From positions 72,947,749 to 73,011,748 of the forward strand of contig CM026387.1 in the NCBI GenBank assembly GCA_014843695.1: 64,000 nucleotides of DNA, written 5' to 3'. The notes under the pieces are model-generated. The model saw only the letters and a program-made list of their open reading frames with translations, made no database searches and was not told the DNA's origin. Below, in pieces: positions 54,901 through 64,000 of the stretch (position 1 is the stretch's first letter; each line of letters begins with the position of its first letter). This DNA comes from Archivesica marissinica (lineage: Eukaryota; Mollusca; Bivalvia; Venerida; Vesicomyidae). The translations under genes and the position numbers were made by a program.

Positions 54901-57900
54901 TATAGCATTCCGTCTGGGCATACTTACATATATATATATAGCATTCCGTCCAGACATACTTACATATAATATATAGCATTCCGTCCGGGCATACTTACAT
55001 ATATATATATAGCATTCCGTCCGGGCATACTTACATATATATATATATAGCATTCCGTCTGGCAGACTTACATATATATATAGCATTCCGTCTGGGCATA
55101 CTTACATATATATATAGCATTCCGTCGGGCATACTTACATATATATATATAGCATTCCGTCCGGGCATACTTACATATATATATATAGCATTCCGTCTGG
55201 GCATACTTACATATATATATAGCATTCCGTCTGGGCATATTTACATATATATATATAGCATTCCGTCTGGGCATACTTACATTATATATATATAGCATTC
55301 CGTCCAGGCATACTTACATATATATATATAGCATTCCGTCCGGGCATACTTACATATATATATATAGCATTCCGTCCGGGCATTCTTACATATATATATA
55401 TATAGCATTCCGTCTGGGCAGACTTACATATATATATAGCATTCCGTCTGGGAATACTTACATATATATATAGCATTCCGTCTGGGCATACTTACATATA
55501 TAGCATTCTGTCGGGCATACTTACATATATAGCATTCCGTCCGGACAGACTTACATATATAGCATTCCGTCCGGGCAGACTTACATATATAGCATTCCGT
55601 CCGGGCATACTTACATATATAGCATTCCGTCCAGGCATACTTACATATATATATAGCATTCCGTCCGGGCAGACTTACATATATATATAGCATTCCGTCC
55701 GGGCATACTTACATATATAGCATTCCGTCCAGGCATACTTACATATATATATAGCATTCCGTCCGGGCAGACTTACATATATATATAGCATTCCGTCCGG
55801 GCATACTTACATATATAGCATTCCGTCCAGGCATACTTACATATATATATAGCATTCCGTCCGGGCAGACTTACATATATATATAGCATTCCGTCCGGGC
55901 ATACTTACATATATAGCATTCCGTCCAGGCATACTTACATATATATATAGCATTCCGTCCGGGCAGACTTACATATATATATAGCATTCCGTCCGGGCAT
56001 ACTTACATATATAGCATTCCGTCCAGGCATACTTACATATATATATAGCATTCCGTCCGGGCAGACTTACATACATATATAGCATTCCATCTGGGCATAC
56101 TTACATATATAGCATTCCATCCGGGCAGACTTACATATATATATAGCATTCCGTCCGGGCATACTTACATATATAGCTTTCTGCCCGGACAGACTTACAT
56201 ATATAGCATTATGTCCGTGTAGACTTACATATATAGCTTTCCGTCGGGGCAGGCTTACATATATAGCATTCTGTCCGGGCAGGCTTACATATATAGCATT
56301 CTGTCCGGGCAGACTTACATATATAGCATTCCGTTCCGGCAGACTTACATATATAGCATTCCGTCCAGGCAGACTTACATATATAGCATTCTCTTCAGGC
56401 AGACTTACATATATAGCATTCTGCCCGGACAGACTTACATATATAGCATTCTGTCCGGGCAGGCTTACATATATAGCATTATGTCCGTGTAGACTTACAT
56501 ATATAGCTTTCCGTCCGGGCAGGCTTACATATATAGCATTCTGTCTGGGCAGGCTTACATATATAGCATTCTGTTTGTGTAGACTTACATATATAGCATT
56601 CTCGTCGGGCAGACTTACATATATATATAGCATTCCGCCCGGGCAGACTTACATATATATATAGCATTCCGTCTGGGCATACTTACATATATATATAGCA
56701 TTCTGTTCGTGTAGACTTACATATATAGCATTCTCGTCTGGCAGACTTACATATATATATAGCATTCCGCCCAGGCAGACTTACATATATAGCATTCTGT
56801 TCGTGTAGACTTACATATATAGCATTCTGCCCGGACAGACTTACACATATAGCATTCCATCCGGGCAGACTTACATATATAGCATTCCTTCCGGGCAGTC
56901 TTACATATATAGCATTCCTTCCGGGCAGATTTACATATATAGCATTCCGTCCGGGCAGACTTACATATATATATAGCATTCCGTCCGGGCATACTTACAT
57001 ATATAGCATTCCGTCCAGGCATACTTACATATATATATAGCATTCCGTCCGGGCAGACTTACATATATATATAGCATTCCGTCCGGGCATACTTACATAT
57101 ATAGCATTCCGTCCAGGCATACTTACATATATATATAGCATTCCGTCCGGGCAGACTTACATACATATATAGCATTCCATCTGGGCATACTTACATATAT
57201 AGCATTCCATCCGGGCAGACTTACATATATATATAGCATTCCGTCCGGGCATACTTACATATATAGCATTCTGCCCGGACAGACTTACATATATAGCATT
57301 ATGTCCGTGTAGACTTACATATATAGCTTTCCGTCGGGGCAGGCTTACATATATAGCATTCTGTCCGGGCAGGCTTACATATATAGCATTATGTCCGTGT
57401 AGACTTACATATATAGCTTTCCGTCGGGGCAGGCTTACATATATAGCATTCTGTCCGGGCAGGCTTACATATATAGCATTCTGTCCGGGCAGAATTACAT
57501 ATATAGCATTCCGTTCCGGCAGACTTACATATATAGCATTCCGTCCAGGCATACTTACATATATATATAGCATTCCGTCCGGGCAGACTTACATATATAT
57601 ATAGCATTCCGTCCGGGCATACTTACATATATAGCATTCCGTCCAGGCATACTTACATATATATATAGCATTCCGTCCGGGCAGACTTTCATACATATAT
57701 AGCATTCCATCTGGGCATACTTACATATATAGCATTCCATCCGGGCAGACTTACATATATATATAGCATTCCGTCCGGGCATACTTACATATATAGCTTT
57801 CTGCCCGGACAGACTTACATATATAGCATTATGTCCGTGTAGACTTACATATATAGCTTTCCGTCGGGGCAGGCTTACATATATAGCATTCTGTCCGGGC

Positions 57901-60900
57901 AGGCTTACATATATAGCATTCTGTCCGGGCAGACTTACATATATAGCATTCCGTTCCGGCAGACTTACATATATAGCATTCCGTCCAGGCAGACTTACAT
58001 ATATAGCATTCTCTTCAGGCAGACTTACATATATAGCATTCTGCCCGGACAGACTTACATATATAGCATTCTGTCCGGGCAGGCTTACATATATAGCATT
58101 ATGTCCGTGTAGACTTACATATATAGCTTTCCGTCCGGGCAGGCTTACATATATAGCATTCTGTCTGGGCAGGCTTACATATATAGCATTCTGTTTGTGT
58201 AGACTTACATATATAGCATTCTCGTCGGGCAGACTTACATATATATATAGCATTCCGCCCGGGCAGACTTACATATATATATAGCATTCCGTCTGGGCAT
58301 ACTTACATATATATATAGCATTCTGTTCCTGTAGACTTACATATATAGCATTCTCGTCTGGCAGACTTACATATATATATAGCATTCCGCCCAGGCAGAC
58401 TTACATATATAGCATTCTGTTCGTGTAGACTTACATATATAGCATTCTGCCCGGACAGACTTACACATATAGCATTCCTTCCGGGCAGACTTACATATAT
58501 AGCATTCCTTCCGGGCAGTCTTACATATATAGCATTCCTTCCGGGCAGATTTACATATATAGCATTCCGTCCGGGCAACTTACATATATATATAGCATTC
58601 CGTCCGGGCATACTTACATATATAGCATTCCGTCCAGGCATACTTACATATATATATAGCATTCCGTCCGGGCAGACTTACATATATATATAGCATTCCG
58701 TCCGGGCATACTTACATATATAGCATTCCGTCCAGGCATACTTACATATATATATAGCATTCCGTCCGGGCAGACTTACATACATATATAGCATTCCATC
58801 TGGGCATACTTACATATATAGCATTCCATCCGGGCAGACTTACATATATATATAGCATTCCGTCCGGGCATACTTACATATATAGCATTCTGCCCGGACA
58901 GACTTACATATATAGCATTATGTCCGTGTAGACTTACATATATAGCTTTCCGTCGGGGCAGGCTTACATATATAGCATTCTGTCCGGGCAGGCTTACATA
59001 TATAGCATTATGTCCGTGTAGACTTACATATATAGCTTTCCGTCGGGGCAGGCTTACATATATAGCATTCTGTCCGGGCAGGCTTACATATATAGCATTC
59101 TGTCTGGCAGAATTACATATATAGCATTCCGTTCCGGCAGACTTACATATATAGCATTCCGTCCAGGCAGACTTACATATATAGCATTCTCTTCAGGCAG
59201 ACTTACATATATAGCATTCTGCCCGGACAGACTTACATATATAGCATTCTGTCCGGGCAGGCTTACATATATAGCATTATGTCCGTGTAGACTTACATAT
59301 ATAGCTTTCCGTCCGGGCAGGCTTACATATATAGCATTCTGTCTGGGCAGGCTTACATATATAGCATTCTGTTCGTGTAGACTTACATATATAGCATTCT
59401 CGTCGGGCAGACTTACATATATATATAGCATTCCGCCCGGGCAGACTTACATATATATATAGCATTCCGTCTGGGCATACTTACATATATATATAGCATT
59501 CTGTTCGTGTAGACTTACATATATAGCATTCTCGTCTGGCAGACTTACATATAAATATAGCATTCCGCCCAGGCAGACTTACATATATAGCATTCTGTTC
59601 GTGTAGACTTACATATATAGCATTCTGCCCGGACAGACTTACACATATAGCATTCCTTCCGGGCAGACTTACATATATAGCATTCCTTCCGGGCAGTCTT
59701 ACATATATAGCATTCCTTCCGGGCAGATTTACATATATAGCATTCCGTCCGGGCAGGCATACATATATAGCATTCCGTCCGGGCAGGCTTACATATATAG
59801 CATTCTCTCCGGGCAGACTTACATATATAGCATTCCATCCGGGCAGACTTACATATATAGCATTCCTTCCGGGCAGATTTACATATATAGCATTCCGTCC
59901 GGGCAGGCATACATATATAGCATTCCATCCAGGCAGGCTTACATATATAGCATTCTCTTCGGGCAGACTTAAATATATAGCATTCCGTCTGGGCAGGCTT
60001 ACATATATAGCATTCCTTCCGGGCAGATTTACATATATAGCATTCCGTCCGGGCAGGCATACATATATAGCATTCCATCTGGGCAGGCTTACATATATAG
60101 CGTTCAGTTCGGGCAGACTTACATACATAGCGTTCAGTTCAGGCAGACTTACATATATAGCATTCTGCCCGGACAGACTTACATATATAGCATTCAGTTT
60201 GGGCAGACTTACATATATAGCATTCTGTGTGGGCAGACTTACATATATAGCATTCTGTCAGGGCAGACTTACATATATAGCATTCTGTCCAGGCAGACTT
60301 ACATATATAGCATTCTGTCTGGGCAGACTTACATATATAGCATTCTGTCAGGGCAGACTTACATATATAGCATTCTGTCCGGGCAGACTTACATATATAG
60401 CATTCTGTCCGGGCAGACTTACATATATAGCATTCTGTTCGGGCAGACTTACATAATTATATAGCATTCTGTCTGGGCAGGCTTACATATATAGCATTCT
60501 GTCCAAGCAGGCTTACATATATAGCATTCCGTCCGGGCAGGCTTACATATATAGCATTCTGTCCGGGCAGGCTTACATATATAGCATTCTGTTCGGGCAG
60601 GCTTGCATATATAGCATTCTGTCCGTGTAGACTTACATATATAGCATTCTGTTCGGGCAGGCTTACATATATAGCATTCTGTCTGGGCAGGCTTACATAT
60701 ATAGCATTCCGTCCGGGCAGGCTTACATATATAGCATTCCGTCCGGGCAGGCTTACATATGTAGCATTCTGCCCGGACAGACTTACATATATAGCATTAT
60801 GTCCGTGTAGACTTACATATATAGCTTTCCGTCGGGGCAGGCTTACATATATAGCATTCTGTCCGGGCAGGCTTACATATATAGCATTCTGTCCGGGCAG

Positions 60901-63900
60901 ACTTACATATATAGCATTCCGTTCGGACATACTTACATATATAGCATTCCGTTCGGGCAGACTTACATATATAGCATTCCGTCCAGGCAGACTTACATAT
61001 ATAGCATTCTCTTCAGGCAGACTTACATATATAGCATTCTGCCCGGACAGACTTACATATATAGCATTCTGCCCGGACAGACTTACATATATAGCATTCT
61101 GTCCGGGCAGGCTTACATATATAGCATTATGTCCGTGTAGACTTACATATATAGCTTTCCGTCCGGGCAGGCTTACATATATAGCATTCTGTCTGGGCAG
61201 GCTTACATATATAGCATTCTGTTCGTGTAGACTTACATATATAGCATTCTCGTCGGGCAGACTTACATATATATATAGCATTCCGCCCGCGCAGACTTAC
61301 ATATATATATAGCATTTCGTCTGGGCATACTTACATATATATATAGCATTCTGTTCGTGTAGACTTACATATATAGCATTCTCGTCGGGCAGACTTACAT
61401 ATATATATAGCATTCCGCCCGGGCAGACTTACATATATATATAGCATTCCGTCTGGGCATACTTACATATATATATAGCATTCTGTTCGTGTAGACTTAC
61501 ATATATAGCATTCTCGTCTGGCAGACTTACATATATATATAGCATTCCGCCCAGGCAGACTTACATATATAGCATTCTGTTCGTGTAGACTTACATATAT
61601 AGCATTCTGCCCGGACAGACTTACACATATAGCATTCCTTCCGGGCAGACTTACATATATAGCATTCCTTCCGGGCAGTCTTACATATATAGCATTCCTT
61701 CCGGGCAGATTTACATATATAGCATTCCGTCCGGGCAAACATATATAGCATTCCGTCCGGGCAGACTTACATATATAGCATTCCGTCCAGGCAACTTACA
61801 TATATATATAGCATTCCGTCCGGGCAGACTTACATATATAGCATTCCGTCCGGGCATACTTACATATATAGCATTCCGTCCAGGCATACTTACTATATAT
61901 ATAGCATTCCGTCCGGGCAGACTTACATACATATATAGCATTCCATCTGGGCATACTTACATATATAGCATTCCATCCGGGCAGACTTACATATATAGCA
62001 TTCCGTCCGGGCAGACTTACATATATAGCATTCCGCCCGGACAGACTTACATATATAGCATTCCGTCCGGGCAGACTTACATATATAGCATTCCGTCCGG
62101 GCATACTTACATATATAGCATTCCGTCCGGACAGACTTACATATATAGCATTCTGTCCGGACAGACTTACATATATAGCATTCCGTCCAGGCAGACTTAC
62201 ATATATAGCATTCCGTCCGGACAGACTTACATATATAGCATTCTGCCCGACAGACTTACATATATAGCATTCTGTCCGGGCAGGCTTACATATATAGCAT
62301 TATGTCCGTGTAGACTTACATATATAGCTTTCCGTCGGGCAGGCTTACATATATAGCATTCTGTCTGGGCAGGCTTACATATATAGCATTCTGTTCGTGT
62401 AGACTTACATATATAGCATTCTCGTCGGGCAGACTTACATATATATATAGCATTCCGCCCGCGCAGACTTACATATATATATAGCATTTCGTCTGGGCAT
62501 ACTTACATATATATATAGCATTCTGTTCGTGTAGACTTACATATATAGCATTCTCGTCGGGCAGACTTACATATATATATAGCATTCCGCCCGGGCAGAC
62601 TTACATATATATATAGCATTCCGTCTGGGCATACTTACATATATATATAGCATTCTGTTCGTGTAGACTTACATATATAGCATTCTCGTCTGGCAGACTT
62701 ACATATAAATATAGCATTCCGCCCAGGCAGACTTACATATATAGCATTCTGTTCGTGTAGACTTACATATATAGCATTCTGCCCGGACAGACTTACACAT
62801 ATAGCATTCCTTCCGGGCAGACTTACATATATAGCATTCCTTCCGGGCAGTCTTACATATATAGCATTCCTTCCGGGCAGATTTACATATATAGCATTCC
62901 GTCCGGGCAGGCATACATATATAGCATTCCGTCCGGGCAGGCTTACATATATAGCATTCTCTCCGGGCAGACTTACATATATAGCATTCCATCCGGGCAG
63001 ACTTACATATATAGCATTCCTTCCGGGCAGATTTACATATATAGCATTCCGTCCGGGCAGGCATACATATATAGCATTCCATCCAGGCAGGCTTACATAT
63101 ATAGCATTCTCTTCGGGCAGACTTAAATATATAGCATTCCGTCTGGGCAGGCTTACATATATAGCATTCCTTCCGGGCAGATTTACATATATAGCATTCC
63201 GTCCGGGCAGGCATACATATATAGCATTCCATCTGGGCAGGCTTACATATATAGCGTTCAGTTCGGGCAGACTTACATACATAGCGTTCAGTTCAGGCAG
63301 ACTTACATATATAGCATTCTGCCCGGACAGACTTACATATATAGCATTCAGTTTGGGCAGACTTACATATATAGCATTCTGTGTGGGCAGACTTACATAT
63401 ATAGCATTCTGTCAGGGCAGACTTACATATATAGCATTCTGTCCAGGCAGACTTACATATATAGCATTCTGTCTGGGCAGACTTACATATATAGCATTCT
63501 GTCAGGGCAGACTTACATATATAGCATTCTGTCCGGGCAGACTTACATATATAGCATTCTGTCCGGGCAGACTTACATATATAGCATTCTGTTCGGGCAG
63601 ACTTACATAATTATATAGCATTCTGTCTGGGCAGGCTTACATATATAGCATTCTGTCCAAGCAGGCTTACATATATAGCATTCCGTCCGGGCAGGCTTAC
63701 ATATATAGCATTCTGTCCGGGCAGGCTTACATATATAGCATTCTGTTCGGGCAGGCTTGCATATATAGCATTCTGTCCGTGTAGACTTACATATATAGCA
63801 TTCTGTTCGGGCAGGCTTACATATATAGCATTCTGTCCGGGCAGGCTTACATATATAGCATTCCGTCCGGGCAGGCTTACATATATAGCATTCCGTCCGG

Positions 63901-64000
63901 GCAGGCTTACATATGTAGCATTCTGCCCGGACAGACTTACATATATAGCATTATGTCCGTGTAGACTTACATATATAGCTTTCCGTCGGGGCAGGCTTAC
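51989..64000. repeat. Satellite 7: 30-bp unit with variable TA tract, about 12 kb, runs off the window
   Basis: The basic unit is ACTTACATATATAGCATTCC then GTCCGGGCAG. In 52-56.1 kb most units carry extra TA dinucleotides (34-38 bp) and a GGGCATACTTAC variant. From 56.1 kb on, 30-bp units prevail with TGTCCGTGTAG, CTTCCGGGCAG and GCCCGGACAG variants. Large blocks repeat: an offset of 1620 bp links 56.07-57.2 kb to 57.7-58.8 kb, and an offset of 3154 bp links 59.48-60.5 kb to 62.63-63.6 kb with almost no differences. All open frames (ECYICKSART, GRNAIYVSLP patterns) are artefacts. Confidence 0.97.
53083..53368. other. Irregular A/C-rich interruption in satellite 7
   Basis: Fragments of the satellite unit (ATATATAGCATTCCGTCC) alternate with A/C-rich pieces such as ACAAAACACCCAAACAAAAA and ACACCCCCAATATATAGCAT. 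The pattern has no fixed period. It may be a local microsatellite burst or a sequencing/assembly error zone. Confidence 0.7.

Noticed and set aside
51874..63610. Dozens of frames with YICKSART or NAIYVSLPG repeats
   Set aside because: They are artefacts of the 30-bp satellite; the frame changes wherever TA tracts vary.

Overview
This is a gene-poor, repeat-dominated stretch of an animal nuclear genome. The evidence is several families of tRNA-derived SINEs, an L1/Tx1-type LINE, a Tc1/mariner relic, hAT-, piggyBac- and Harbinger-like non-autonomous elements, spliceosomal exon boundaries, and no bacterial gene organisation. The SINE style and the mass of short-unit tandem arrays suggest a marine or freshwater invertebrate, most likely a mollusc such as a bivalve. 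That is an inference; nothing here fixes the species.

Layout. 1-1.8 kb is unique AT-rich sequence with one SINE. 1.8-3.2 kb is a 30-bp satellite preceded by a 33-bp inverted repeat. 3.5-5.0 kb is a large head-to-head inverted repeat cluster. 5.2-14.9 kb is one 29-bp satellite of about 300 units, split by a 991-bp hAT element with a perfect 8-bp target duplication. 15-21.5 kb is mixed sequence with a candidate coding exon, a 158-bp foldback, a G/T-rich microsatellite and nested SINEs. 21.5-24.4 kb holds a 54-bp satellite, a dead Tc1/mariner and a 59-bp minisatellite. 24.5-27.5 kb has SINEs (one carrying a 273-bp CT tract), a piggyBac-like MITE and a second candidate exon. 28.1-29.0 kb is a two-monomer satellite. 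29.8-38 kb is MITE- and SINE-rich unique sequence. 38.1-40.2 kb is a 26-bp satellite. 40.3-40.9 kb is a palindromic repeat. 41.1-43.8 kb is a 5'-truncated LINE inserted in the first monomer of a 34-bp satellite that runs to 45.9 kb. 46-52 kb contains SINEs and three more minisatellites. 52 kb to the end is a roughly 12-kb, 30-bp satellite that runs off the window.

The only good candidate for host coding sequence is a pair of phase-compatible exons on the plus strand (16104-16270 and 27136-27524) of an unrecognised gene, separated by a 10.9-kb intron full of repeats. The long open frames inside the arrays are artefacts of unit lengths divisible by three, or of tripled units, and are not annotated as genes.

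The strongest theme is a link between transposable elements and tandem arrays. Two arrays have units derivable from SINE sequence: the 31-bp array from SINE-A, and the 43-bp array from a fusion of the SINE-B tail with a MITE end. One SINE carries an expanded CT tract. Two arrays carry cleanly dated transposon insertions with target duplications. Eight apparently unrelated arrays have units of 26-34 bp, which hints at a common birth mechanism.
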